Source of the DNA: Tubiluchus corallicola
Lineage: Eukaryota; Priapulida; Priapulimorpha; Priapulimorphida; Tubiluchidae
NCBI GenBank assembly: GCA_030141605.1
Contig: JAQGDQ010000006.1
Location: forward strand, 248,001 to 312,000
Reading direction: 5' to 3'
Length of the DNA stretch: 64,000 nucleotides
The position numbers and the translations under genes were made by a program. Positions 26,151 through 40,700 of this stretch are shown piece after piece. The first letter of the stretch is position 1. Each line of letters opens with the position of its first letter. A model generated the notes under the pieces. It did not search any database and was not told the origin of the DNA. It saw only the letters and a list, made by a program, of their open reading frames with translations.

Positions 26151-27679
26151 TTCACTATTTGACATAATTTGTTTGGAAATGCAATGCGTACGCCAAAATG
26201 ACATACACTAATTTTCTTGCTGAGGTGATCCATTTCGGGATTCCAGTCATTCTGGAAGGTAGGCTGGTGTAATTTATAGCTCCATCACTGTAGGGCTTTC
26301 CATCGCTTGCGGCACGTCGCTTATAGACGACCATTTACTGATTTCTTCGAAGTGAAGAATTTGTAGTTATCTTAAATTCGCGTTATTTTTATAAGAACGA
26401 AGATTGATCACCACAAGGTAACAGGTCAAGGTTAAATAGCAAAACTGTTAATTAGCGCTACAGCTACTTCAGCAGAAGTTTTGCACCTGTCGTACTGTAT
26501 CGTCATTAATAGCAAACTGAATAATATTTTTAAAATACAACGGTATCTGGTTTAGACATTATTTTTTGACACTGAGCGCCCAATGTCGTTAATTTGCTTT
26601 GGCTTGTTTTTGACTAGTTAAATATTTTTATACCAAAGTTTCAGCGCTGGTGAGCTGATGTGTCGAAAACAAATTTCATATTATTAGTTTTGACGACGAA
26701 TAAATGCAACGTATACAGTGCCTGACCTAGTCATCCAGCTACAGTGTAGCTCGAGCTTTGGCGAGTTCGTGTATTGCTTGATTTTGCCATTAGATTATAG
26801 TTTTTGTTTTGGACAAATTTAGCACTGCTCTACATTCTTGATTGAATTCCGATTGAAATTAACTTGCGAAAATTCCCTCATCCAAAGTTCTTGGAACTGC
26901 TTGATTTTTGAAATGTACGTATGTAGTGGGTGATACATTTTGGATATTTCATATCAGTGCGAAATATGTGTGTCAGTACTAAAGTGCAACCATGAAAATT
27001 AGCAATTCACTTACAATAAGTAATGAAAATAAAGGTAGCAATTAATTATAATAACAATAAACAAGTTTCATGAGATATGTAAGCAATTATTGAATGCGTT
27101 TTCAAAAGAAAATCGTGACACGCATTCAGAATTATATCAGCACTGTGTACACGCAAAATACGTTTAAATCATCACTTATTTTTTTCGTCGGCATGCAGTT
27201 TTTGGATGTATTTATTCTCATTATGAAAATCACGGTAATTGGTACAAACATACTTCTACGAAAAAAAATGGGTGAGTTGTTAAGTTAAGCGACACTGAAT
27301 CTGACCAGAGGCGCCAGGAAAACTGCTCTTATAGGCTGTTTCATCTACTACAATGTCGCCGGCCGCATGTGATTGTAGGTATTTTATGGTAGAGGATGTG
27401 TGCAAGCGTACGCATCCAAACGTTGCAACGGCACTCTAAGGTTTTTCCTTGGCAATCAGCAAGATTTCGATCTCGTTACAACTATCTACATCAAGTAGGA
27501 TCCGTCGTTCGTTGCTGGGAGTTCACAAGCTGCCGAAGCATATAAAAGAAGTTTCAAAATTGAGCAGATGCTAGAGCGAAGTTCTAACTGTTAGGTGCTT
27601 TGTGCAATCGAATGAACAGTGTCTATAAGCAGACAAACAGAGAAGCAACCAATTCAAGACTGCTGGATCAGTCAACTAG

Positions 27680-27960
27680 TCAGTTAGACCTGACATTCGT
27701 TTATAATCAACCCTACTAGCCAATCAATTAATTCATTAATCAATCACTATGATTAACCAGCCAGCCAGTTAGCCTTTCACTAATAAATAACCATGAACTA
27801 GCCAACCAATAACCAACCAGCTAGCGAACCTGCCAATAAAAGCTAGTCAACCAACCAGCCACTTCAGCTATCCAAACTATCAACAATGAACTAGTTTCTA
27901 TGGTATACTACATAACTATCCACAGCCACTCACCAACCAACTCAATGGACCAAACAGCAG
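27680..27960. repeat. Degenerate 4-bp-periodic CCAA/CCAG/TCAA array
   Basis: Across roughly 280 bp the sequence repeats CCAAC, CCAGC, CAGTCAAC and CAATCAAT with a 4-bp rhythm, for example ccagccagccagttagcc and gtcaaccaaccagcc. It is a decayed tetranucleotide satellite with no coding sense. Confidence 0.6.
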
Positions 27961-28817
27961 GCATAGAAACAAGTAACTTTTGCATTCAAATGCGGATCGT
28001 GAGTTGTAATTAACCGATTGAAAAATAGTCGCGTTTTGTTGACCTTCAGTTGATGAATAGAGGGCATAATTTATAATGGGAATAACATCTGACAAGTGAC
28101 ATCTAAAACCCTGAAAACAGATTTTTCGTCAACACTTTTTATTACTCCAACCTCCAGGTTAATAAGATTTAACATTTTCTTAATGCTTCTTTGATTAATT
28201 TAGTACAGAAGGTTCAATCACTGTTACAGGTCTTTGGTCACGCATAGAACGCTTTAACTTTTGCAGTTCAGCTAATCGTAAACGTTACAAGAAGAATGTC
28301 GCTACTCAAGCCAGAAGACGAAACCTTGAGGTGGCGCGAATAGTTTCAAACTGGAAAACTATGACTTTTGGGTCCCAACGGAAAATGGATTGTGTCAACA
28401 ATTGCCCTTTAATGCTCAAAAATCCGACGAATGCGTTCGGAAAAGAAATCCCTCAAATTAGACCGAACGCAGCGATTTGAAATTTAAAGCTGTTTAGCTT
28501 TTATGTCAGCGCGCAGTAGTTTGTTGTAAACGGCAAACAAGTTATTCTTTGAAAACCCGTTAGGTATTCAGCGTTAGAGTAGGCCGTCAGGCCTGCGGCA
28601 ATGTCTTGCCTGCATCTTGTCAGCATCCGCAACCTGTATACGACAATTACAGAGGCAGGTAACCAAGGACGTTGAAAATTCACGCTCTTATGATACTCAT
28701 CAAAGCATATCGAACAAAAAAGAATCCGGGATTTGCACTCTTAGTGAACATAGGGAAAACAGAGTACCGTGTACTATATTGTTTTTGTATACAGTTTCGT
28801 ATCTGTGATAGTGGAAA

Positions 28818-31800
28818 ATGCGGGCACTAGTAGCCCTTTGTTTTATGCTAATTTTGTGTACTTATGGTAAGTTTTACGTTACCTTCTTTAGAGTAATACC
28901 GATGTGTTTATTTACCTTGTTTACTGAAAAATGAATAAAGGGATCAGCGTATATTTCTTGAATAGGTTGACTTACTGCAGGATTTTATTAAGGAAATTGG
29001 TTATAACATAAGTGCACTAAGTTATCTGCACAGGACATCTGTATCTGGCTTTTACAATGTACACAATAATTAACTGTTATTTCCTTCACAAGGACATGAA
29101 AAAACTTACTGAATAATCAGTGTACGTTCAAATGGCTTTCAGATGTTACTCAAGTGAGGCTAATCTGTTAATCTCTTCCGGTCACATGTGTCGCAGATTT
29201 CACAAGTCAGTGCACTAAAGAACTTATTCGCGTCCAAAAAAGTAATGTTTACAGATTAATTATGATTGTAATTGTAATTACATTCATTACATTACAATTC
29301 ATTCATTTATTGTAGTTACAGTTAATTATGTGACTATTTGTTATAACTTTCACTCTAAAGTAGCGGTAACTTGATCCATTATGTAGGAATGCAAAATGGT
29401 CATCAATTAAACTATAAACGCACCTGTATATAAAACAGTGACAAACACAGCAGTTCCAATAGATTGAATAGGTGTACAGAATCAATAGATTCAATAGGCG
29501 TAGGCTAGTATATATGACACTGGGTTTAAAAAAGAAACAAGTTATTTATGACGTGGGTGGTATGAATGACGCGAGAGTCGTAGAAGCAGACTTAATAAAA
29601 TTTCCAAAAGCAACCAAGGTTAATTAAAGTCTCTCAAATTGCATCGAACAATTAAACTATAGATCAAAATTATGATAATAACTTATAAACATATAAACTG
29701 TATCACAATATGGCCGGTCGGACAAGGTTAAGATAAACGCTAAGTAAATGATCTCGGTTCAAGTACTGTAATATTTCAGTTGACTGTTTTCTATAGATAC
29801 TACAAATTGAAACAATGCCTAAATCATTCTCGACACTATTTTGCCAAACATGCGGAGCAAATGACTTAAGAATGTATACGTACTTTACATACGCATGACT
29901 ATCCTTTCTAAGTAAATTAAATAACCCGCCATATAGATAACTTTATTTTGTGTTGTTACTGAACAAACTGCACAAACATTGCCAAATACATATCTCATTT
30001 TTTATTTATCAATTTGTCTGTGGTAATAATATAGAAATTTAGCAATTCGATTTCCCAGAAAAACGTGCCGCTGGAAAAACATTTTCGGCATTTGTCATGC
30101 ATGCCTTTTGTGTGAGTGACTCACTCACAATGAGATCAACTGAATAAAATGCTTGACTAAATAAAAGAGCAGCAAAAACATCTTTGATGAGATAAATGTT
30201 CTATGATTAAACCGTCAGAGTGAATGGAACTTTTGATTAAACCGTCCATATTGTAAATAGTTTTTTCATAATGAAATTACAGTCCGTTTAGTAAGTCATT
30301 CTTGTGTGACTAGGATTCCTGGTAGAAATATCGTGGTCTTGGCGAGGATAAGTTTCTCGATCAAACTACTTTAGTGAGAAAAACTTTGTTTGGTGAAACT
30401 ATTTTAGTGTCAATAGACCTATAGACGAGACTGCTTCGATAAGACTAGGGTTCAACAAAACCACACGATCAATGTTTCAGTGTGATTAGAACCTGACGAA
30501 GCCTTTTTAAAATGAATGACATTCATATAAACCCCAATAAGAAATATTTTTAAATTAACTCCTTCAGTGTGAATTTTTTTTAAACAAACTGCCTGGCTGT
30601 ACAGGTTTATGGCACATTCAGACGTAGAGAGTTCTCGCGCGAGTGAACGCAAGTGTGAACGGCTTCGCAACTTTCTCGCAATTTGTTGCGCAACAAGTTG
30701 CGAGAGCTCTCTAGGTCTGAGCGCATCATTAGTTTAAGTAAATGCGTTAGCGTATATAATTTTATTTCATTACTTCTGTTTGCAGCTAATTCAAATATTG
30801 TCAGAAAACGCTTTGCACCATTTAATCCAGAAGTAGAAGAAGCATGTGATCCTCAGGGAGGGAACCAAACATTCGTAGAAGATGCAGATGACTGCAGTTC
30901 TTATTATATTTGCGACCATGGCTGGCCAAAGAGGCAGTAAGTATTGATGGATTTTCTATACTTGTGGACGGTGGCTGAACGAAGCTAGCAATAAGTGTAA
31001 TTTCTGAAAACAGATGATGTAAAGCGTGATTGGCAAAATGGCAAATAGTAATTCTCATTTGGAAAACTTATTGTTTGTTATTTGTAGCCATAGCTAGGTA
31101 AAGTGTGGAAAGGAGTAATTAGCAATTCTTTGGGCTAAGGCTAGTAAATTGGTAATTAAAGTACATAGGTTTATCTTTTATTGATATATATCTGTGAACA
31201 TGGCTAGTCAAGCTACGTAAATACAGCTATGAGTTTCTCTTCAGTGTGTAGAGCCTGGGTGTCATTATGGCTTACGTAAGTAAATCATTTCTTTGATTCT
31301 GACCCATCCAGAGTATAATCGCTTCTTGCTATGTTTGTGACGACAGCAGGGAAAAACGTCAAGTTCACTTCTGAGACGCTCCGGTTTTCTTGTGAACCAT
31401 TAAAACCTCTGAAAAATTTATGGTGGCAAGTGACAAGTACAGTCCTTGGGCGTTAATGATGATTATTTAATAGAATGTTTCAGAAGGATTTTATAACTAA
31501 TCACTTTTTATTCTAAGCTAAATCTTTGTTCATTTACGATTTCCAAACAGTTACGCTGCATTCTGAAATTTGAGCAATGAAGGTACTGCGATTTAAAAGA
31601 TTTGCCTCTACTTTAAATAGGAGAGTGTCGCTGCGGCTATGCTTGACAATGAATAACCTTACCAAGGAGCTTGCCTCTACATATTACAAATGTTGTTGCA
31701 AGTTGGTCAACCTTGTAAAAGAAAAAGTTTACTTGCAGACATTATGCAAGTCTAAGCAAACTAGGCAATTAATAAACGCACTAAAGTTTGTGTGGTCTTG

Positions 31801-34800
31801 CCAAAAAACAAAATTTACACGCCATATAGGGTTAAAATTATAATCTTAATAGACAACTATACTCCTAATTATCTCTGCAATTCGAAGACAAGAATGTCAA
31901 GCGGCATCGTGCTTCTATTGCAAAACGTTTGGGTAACTTTTATTAATACCATTGTAAAATCCGTGCTAGAACTTATTTTATATCTACACTTAAACTTATA
32001 AGATCTAAATCTTTTTCTTTTCGTGAGTTTACTGCCAGACAAGAATAATTATTTATTTCGCTAACGCCTAACGGCAAGGCCAGTTATAAAAAATCTTTCA
32101 TGTGTACGTGATACGGACCGCTATTTTTCCGACAAAGTAACAGTTATTAATTACTCTTTTGGCAAGTTACAAAAATGGCCTTTTGTGTATTATAGGCCTA
32201 AATCGTAAGATACTTAGTTCTTAAAATCGCTGCAGGTTTGCGAGTGCTGTGCTACCTGGACGGCCGGCAGTGCACGACGATTTCTGTGAAACAAGCTGTG
32301 CCTGTTGTTGTATCATTATAATTGGCTAAACAAGTTATTTAATAAGGGTAACCTACGTTATTTTGTCAATTTTACATCTTACTTGTAAGAATTAAATGGA
32401 CAACAATTCTATGTGCAATGTCAAATTACTAGAGTAAGCTGTCTGCGCGAAGCCGACCATAATTAATTTAGCTATTTTGATCTTACGCAGTACGAAATTT
32501 AATGAAGCCACGACTGATTTACCAAACTTCCTTGTTCGTACATGTACAACAAAAAGGCAATAATTCAATCAATTCAAAAACTTCTTTGGAAAATGTTAGG
32601 GACCAGTGTAAAATCCGTCTGCTTAAACACGCCGACACAGCATGAAGCAAAGTTTTACCAATCTTCGTTTTTGCTCCTTTATGTTTTGCAGAGGTGCTTG
32701 TCGTCATTTCAGCAGCAACCACTAACAATTTAGGTTTTTCTGCCTCACCGCCTGCCGCTATTTTAAACAGTTTTTCTAAAACTAATGAGTTTTTACAGTG
32801 GTCCTATCTTCAAGCAGTGCTTTGGAGCATACCTTATATTAATAGGATTATAATTTCACTACTGGCGGAACTGATTAAGCTACAGACCAGTTAGTGTGTG
32901 GTAAATGTTCCATAATGCAGTAAATTGAGGTCTCGCTTTTCAGTGCAGATGCATTCATTTCTTTTACCACAGGAGGTATTATAAACTGAACTATGCACAC
33001 TGAAGATGGACAATCTTTTATGTATGTACATGTCTTGACAGTAAAACCCTTGGTACACGTACATCAAAGTTGAAGACATTACAGGATTCGCAGCATAATA
33101 AAACAAAAATTTTATTACAGCTTAGAAAACTCATTCTGCAACTTCAGACAAGTGTGACTGCAAGTGTAATAGAAGCGATACTTGAAAAATTCAAAAATTT
33201 CGTGGTGTTCCTGTATAACGTAATTTACACCGCTAAACAGGATAATTTGAAGAGAAACCTATAAGTTAATCGATCACTAAAATCATTTTTAACCTAGTTT
33301 TTCAGCGCTTTGTTACAGATATTAGCAAAATGCAAATCGAAAAGCAAGCAGCTAACTACCGCCCCCGCTATACTTAACGCAAGTAGTCTACCGTATACGC
33401 GTATAAAAGCTACTTATTTGCAGACTAAAAGCGCACAACAAAAAGTTTTTAAAGCATTTACTACATTGCTTTGATGGACTGGGTTATAATATTAGTGAAA
33501 ACAATTGTTATTCTTATACATTCTATGTTTTCATTACTCCTAATGAATCACTAAACAGTAAACACTAGTAATTTGTTTTCTCTACGTTGCTCTCGTGCGA
33601 GTGATCTGAAAAAATAAGAAAAAACGACAAAAACAAGAAGACAAAAGAAAGGAAGAAAGAGCGAAAAAACAAGCAAAGAAACAAACAAATGAGAAGAGAG
33701 AAAGAGAGAGAAAGAAAAAAGGAGAAAACAAGAAAAGAGGAAAGAATGAAAGCAAGAAAAGGGGCATTTATATGTACGTAGCACTCCGGTCGCAATTAGC
33801 CGTGTTTATTTACATGCGTTCGTCAAATAATCATTTATCAAACAACCTTAACAAAACAGCGTGTTATGTCAGTAATCAATCAAATTTACAGATTAACCGG
33901 ATTTTGATAGTGACTGAGAATCAATTGATCGAGTATGAACAGAATTCTGTACACGCCTGAATGAAATTACCATTACGCGAGTCGTATCACTTGCATGAGC
34001 ATTCATGTCAATGCGACTTTTTTGTCATTTTCGCAAGCCGTTCATGGTCTAGGTTGTGGACATCAAAGAAAATTATGTATATATCTTAAAATATCCGAGA
34101 ATCTGCTATTCATTCGTGTTCACGAAAATCGTTTGCAAAATATTATAGTTGTAGCGATTCGAAAGCCATGAAGCATAAAAGACAAAACAAAAATGGACCA
34201 CAAAATATCATTTATTTCTTCTTGTTTTTTTGCGCTCAGTGTTTTTTGCTCAACATGTTCTTGTCCTCAACAGCAGCTAATGGTTTTCTAGTTTCTTTGC
34301 TTTTTCTATTTCATGAATTATCCCTTTTCCGAGCAGTGGAGCGCTGGGGTAATAAAACACAAACCACATAGACCCTACAAATTTCTTGCAGAGAAACTCG
34401 GTATTATTAATTTCTAAGTTTCTTGCAATTATACCTCTCAAAAGCATTCTCTTCGAGTTTGATCTGATTAATTTGATTTTATTTTGGACAGCAACTTATA
34501 AAAAATAAAATAAAAGTTATCCTGGGAAATGACCCTTATAAAGAAAATGATCCTTACTTTCCTTTTAGTCCCGAATTTATCAATGTAGTTATACAAACAC
34601 TGTTGAATATATTGTGTAAGCTGGACAAATAAAGTAAAATATATAAAACACATATAGGCTTAGTTTGTGCCTACAGTTCTTGTCGTCCTACAGGACAAAC
34701 GTTTATCTGATTTGCTCTTTTATTTTAGAAAATGTCCTGAGAATACGATTTGGACACAAAATGGTCCAGATGACGGTAGATGTGAGGATTATGCTATAGC

Positions 34801-37679
34801 AGTGAACGAAGTATGCGGCTACGTACCTCCTTTAGAAACAACAACTCTGTTCACCACCGAAAAACCACCAGGTATAAAGTCAGTTTTTGTTTATTTTGGA
34901 GTTTACAGAAACGCTTACAAACTCATATAAAAGCAAGCAAAAATTCATACCAGTTTGTGACGTTTAATATTAACTGCATAACTGTAGTTTAAGCTCATCG
35001 GACATAATAACTAATATTCATGAACTGTAGTCTTAATTCAGTCTTTATGTACGTGTATATTTCGTTGATTATGGAGGAAATATTGTAATTATAATGGGCC
35101 ATCGCCCTCAAGCGTTTTCTAATAAATATAAATGCAATACCATAGCGAGCCACATTCTTGAATTAAAACAGGAATATACATGTAGTTTCAACAATACGTA
35201 GAAACACAGAGCGTATGGAAGTTTGTAGAAAACACTACTACAACTATATGTCGACTTATATAATGCCATAAAGTACTCTACAGTCTCTACTGTATCACCT
35301 TCGGCGGTAAGTATAACACACATGAAGTTTTTTATAAGTAGCGGCCTTATTACATGACATGAATGGGTAATTACTGAGAGAAAATTACTAAATGAGTCCA
35401 ATTGTGTCCTTAACAAAATACAAAAATCATGGCGTTTCAACTGTTCAAATTCAAGGTGCTCATGCAATGTGTAAGCTAAAAAATCTTAGCTTTACCTTAA
35501 GTGTCATAGTTAATGTCAGATGACGAAATATGACAAGAAGTTGTATTTATTTTACTATAGTTTAAAAATTAAAAATCTAAGACTAAGCCATTACAGGTTT
35601 ACTTCTGTTTACCCTATTTCACACATACTGTAGGCGTACTACCCCCAATAAGATCCTCATCTAACAACCTAAGTTTTAAAGCGGCGCTGGGGGCATTTTT
35701 AATGTTAAGCTCAAATTATAGCTTTGTCCACACCTACTTAAATGCATTATATGCGACGGATGGAAAATATTACAGTAAAGCAGCCGAAAGTTTTAGCGTC
35801 ACTTTACTGGTATCTCCCAGTTCGCTGTTTCAGCGTGGTTAAATTTTCCGTTTTCTCATCATTTTGCTGCTTTTGCCTTACCCTGAGTGGTTCAATTAAT
35901 CCTTTTGACAAAAAGTGGGCAACAAAATTTAACGTAGAGAGCCCTTTTTAAAAAGATAAAAAGTGCTGCCTTCACGTTAGGCATTAAAACAGGCACCTAA
36001 AAATGCTAGAATGTAAAAAATCATCGAAAATTGGGTCCCTACTACGGGTGCTTACAGAGCTCCCCCTTAGAAGCCGGGACTAGCAGAAGTTTTGTGGAAT
36101 TTCGCTACATTACACACGTATAGGTTAGAATGTCTGGTGATGAGTAGTCTGTTGTGTAAATTCGGGAGAAAAATTCCGACACAGTAGCATTTCATTTGTG
36201 TTTTACCACATACGCCCATGTATTGTTAAATACGCTAGAGATACCAGTGACGTCACGTTAAAAGTAACACTTATTTTTGTCTGTACAAAGCTTTCGTCAG
36301 TCTTTAAATATAACATGGTTATCAGCAATATCTAAACTAACTACATTTTGTCACCCGCTCATGTTTTGAATACCTAAAATTCCATATGCAAACAAACACT
36401 AAATGGTATTAAAAACCATTAATGCATGCAATAATTAAGTTTCCTCATTGCAGAATATACTGGAGTATGTGAATACGAATGTGGCGACACCTGTATTGCA
36501 TATGAGATGATATGTGATGGGGTTGTTAACTGTCCAGATAGTTCAGACGAACCAGCTACATGTGGTAAGAATAGCAAGCCCAATCTGGCAAAAAATGAAG
36601 TCATTTACAAATATTATAATTATTGTTTATTTACTACTTGAAATGTGTAATGTAATCGACTGTGTTATATAGTTTATATCATACTGTGTGGATATACTGT
36701 ACTACTGTTATAGATTGTATTACTTTATTCTGAAAATAATTCAAAATTTAGAAAAATGCAGGGGCAAGGTGGGGTAAGCAATCATTGACATTAGATGATT
36801 TTGCTCTATCATAAGAGCTACAGAGTTTCAAATTGGTGAATTATACAATTTTCATAAGGTAGAGCTATTTTTTCTTTATACATGCCTTTGATGATTTGTT
36901 TTACTTTCAGCTGAACCATGTGCAGAGGATAACTGCAGGGCACCAGATTGTAGGTGCGCTAGTCCTGAAATACCTGGTGGATTTAATGCAGGAGAAATTC
37001 CTCAACTAATCATGATGACATGGGAAAATGCATTGCGTCTTGAAGATTACAATCACTTATATACACAGGTGAGATCACTGCAAAAACCAGTTGACATGAA
37101 TTTCCAAGAAAAGGATCCAGTTATATATTAGGAATAAAATATTACCAAGATACCAGAAATACCTCAAGGTAATTGACATAAAAAATGTGAGCCACCAAGA
37201 ACTAATGGTTTATTTATACAGTTCTACACAATTCAAACTAGTATCCAGCAATCAATGCCAAGGCTTGCATATTACCTTGATGGTCGTAGCAGGACTGGAA
37301 CGTACCTACACTTACAGATTAACCTCCAAAATGAGATATTTAGCCAGTAAAGATATTTTGACCACATCTGGATGTACATATAAACTTTTTCAGCAAGACA
37401 AATAACTAGAGGCAGTATAAGGCAGAAACAACCAGAAACGATTTTCCTGGCAGTCACCTACCATTTTACTAACCAAGCCCAGTATTGCTTAACCTCAGTC
37501 GGCACAAGCACATACCATAACCATACCGGAGTGGAGAAATTTAATAGTTTTTCAAGTAATTACTATAAATTCTGAAAACTTACATCAATAACATGAAAGT
37601 ACATGTTCCAGTTATATATATATATATATATATAAAATTGAATTTTAACTGATACTGACCTTTGTACATGCTTGCATGT

Positions 37680-37748
<69 letters not shown>

Positions 37749-40700
37749 ATATAAAAACTGGAGTGACAACTCCTGCCACGATGTAGGCAACAACCACGAT
37801 AGCTTATGGGTTATCAGTCCCAAGTAGATAATTTATAGTCAAGGAGTTGAGGGGTTTATGATAGTCACTATGAATACCTGGACAATTATAATAAGTAACT
37901 ACTGGGTGGAATACAATGTTGATGAAAATTTGAGTGACGCCTTGTGACCAAGGTTGGACAACAGGTGTTATGAGTTGTACAGGTACACATAAGGATAGCA
38001 GCAAAAATGAGAAGTGAAATATGAAAGTGATGCATTTTGTGTACAACGTTTGTATTGGTTATTGTTAAAAATGAAGACACAGCAAATTTTAATGCATGTG
38101 GCAAGGAAAGGTGAATTGTTGTAAAGCCTTGAGAGATTGTAGAACTACAATTAAATACTCGTAGCACCCAAAATAGATATCCTTGGCTTTTATTCTCTAC
38201 AGCTTAAAGGCAATAAAACCTGAGCCACTAGAGGTTTCTAATTCAGTGACCTGGCCTCACCCACTGGACAAAGGCTGATAAATATGGAATCATCAGAACT
38301 TTATCATGACATAATGAAAGATGTCTGTGACAGATAGAGAGTTCAGAAAACTCAGGCATTGTTAAATGCTGATTCACTGCTAAATACCGGTTAGCAGTGT
38401 GTTGCATTACATAAAAATATAAAACAATATTAAAGTTTTGCAGTTGCAAATGCTCAGTAATCCAATTTATCAGTACTTCATGTCAAGCTAATCAAATCAG
38501 TAGGAATTGCAATAGGCTAGTGAAACCAAGCACAGTCACAGATTGCAAAAAAGCTAAATTTGCAGTTACAATGGACAAGAGTCCCAATTATTATTAAAAA
38601 GCAAAAAGTTTATAATTCATGCAGGCCACTATACAGTTTGTAATCACTTTTTCAGATATTTATGAAAATGAGAGGTAACAGAGTACAAGATATCCGAAGA
38701 AACCCGAATAATTGCCCAATTGTTGGGACATTTTTTGTACAACATCAGTTCACAGATTATGTTGGAGTACAGCACATGTATTTTTCTGGGAATGAAATAG
38801 CTGCATTTTCTGTTAGGTACGTTATTAATCTAGTAAATCTACTAATGTGTAAATTGCAAATGTTTTAGATAAACAATTGTTCCAGTGTAACTGCCATGTC
38901 AGTAGACAATCTGTAGAAGATGTATAATAATAGAAATCTGTAACACATGAAGCCACTTCTGTCACTGTTATAGAGCATTTGTGAAACAGCAAAAAGGTTT
39001 GCTATTAGAGACTTCCTCTAGCAACTAACTTATCTAATGCAATTATACTGCTGACTTGTTAACCAAATGGCAATCTTTGCAGTCATCGCACCCCAGCGGA
39101 ATACTGGAAGACTGCCAACGTTGACCAATGGGCAGAAGAGTTTGGGCCTCAACACACAATGTTCGCAACATTCGCAAGTGTTAATGACGTGAAAGGTGTA
39201 AAGGCACCATTTCTGGAAATGGGAGGCGATAACATGTTTAGCATGATGGAGTCAAATGGCTATGATTGGGACATGAGCTGGTCCACTCCACAGATGGGAG
39301 AGGAACCAATATTCCCTTTTACGCTTGATTACAGGGCAAATATAGGCTGTGCGATTGAACCATGTCCTGTACAATCACATCCAGGTTAGTAAAAGTTAGA
39401 AAACATAGTCAAATTGCATGAAGTTACATGTTATTACTTGCTGAAGTCTAGTAAAAGACCATGACCATGACCATGCTCTGCTGCTTGAATGCATGTCTAC
39501 CTAATGTATTGTCACAGTTTCATGCAATGTACCTTCTCTTTCATGGGTGGCAATCTATATGTACTAGTTACTGGATACCAAGCATATGATTAGATTTTAA
39601 AAGGCATACAAAGGCAATTTTAAAGTATGTCCCAAAAAACATTCCACACAAAGTTATAATACTTAGCATTACACTTCCCTACTTGAGACTTACATAACTA
39701 GAAAAGAAAATTCTTAGTAATTTGTTTCAAACAACTCAGTGTTAAAATGGTTATGTTTAACGATTAACAAGGGAGTTTAAATTTACAAGTTCTATACAGC
39801 ATTATTGTTAATGCAGTAAGACAATATACGAGTGATATAAAATTTCAAGACAGATTTTTCAAGCTTTATTTATGAAGATGTTTTTTTGTGCTTTAACTTG
39901 GTATTTCTCAACAGGTAAATGGGAGGTTTCGCTAGTCAACTGGATAGACACAAACGATACACTTTGCAGCAATGTAGATGCATGCTATATGCCAAATGAC
40001 AAGGAAGAAGCTTTAGAGCTGCTCCGCACAAATTTTGACAGGCATTACAGGAGCAATCGGGCACCAATTCCACTGGTTCTTCGCCCAAGGTGAATAACAA
40101 ATGCATTGAAATTTCAGTCAAAATGCATTTTATCTAAAAGAAATGCCCTGTAGGCTTTTCTTTTCCACCACTGTAATTAAACTGAAACAGGTTGCTAATT
40201 CTGAAGTAACAATAATTACTAATTAAATCTGTTTCCAGTGCCATAAGGGTTTATTTACTAGCTTCGTAGAAGAAGTAAATAATTGAGTAGCTATCACAGA
40301 CTTGTGCTTATCTGCAAAGTTATGCAATGATGGGTCCTTTAGTAAATGGATAGGTAACAGTTTCTGGGCAATGAATCTGTTGCATTACTATTAGCTATTT
40401 ATCTCATCAATGGAGAATACCAAGAATAGTATATATAATGTTTACGTGTCCAAAAAAACTTCAGACAGTTTAATATCATTTCAACATTACCTCAGATTAG
40501 TAAGATTTCAGCCACAGTCATGTACATTAAGTACCAGTTGTTACCATGCACAAAAACAACAAACGTTTGTCGATTTTGGCTTTGCATAATTTTTTTCAAT
40601 TTTCACTCTTTTTTAGGTGGTTCTATGAAAACCACTACAACTTAGAAGCACTTCAAGAATGGCTTCAAGAGCTAGAAGAAATGCCAGATGTCTACTTTGT

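Larger units (their letters stand above)
24902..28817. other. Intergenic region between fucosyltransferase and chitin-deacetylase-like genes
   Basis: No coding exon recognised. It contains the inverted short-period arrays with telomere-like core (25690-26150) and a 4-bp-periodic array (27680-27960), both listed separately. The remainder is unique-looking AT-rich sequence, and the promoter and 5' UTR of the downstream gene should lie near its right end. Confidence 0.6.

Noticed and set aside
31577-31843. 88-residue basic open frame in a deacetylase-like gene intron
   Set aside because: No homology recognised and no splice sites linking it to the gene; probably chance.
33551-33795. Three overlapping F/S/L-rich minus-strand frames, membrane-protein-like
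   Set aside because: They come from a purine-rich low-complexity intronic tract read on the other strand.
39455-39475. Three GACCAT units
   Set aside because: Too short to be called a repeat with any significance.
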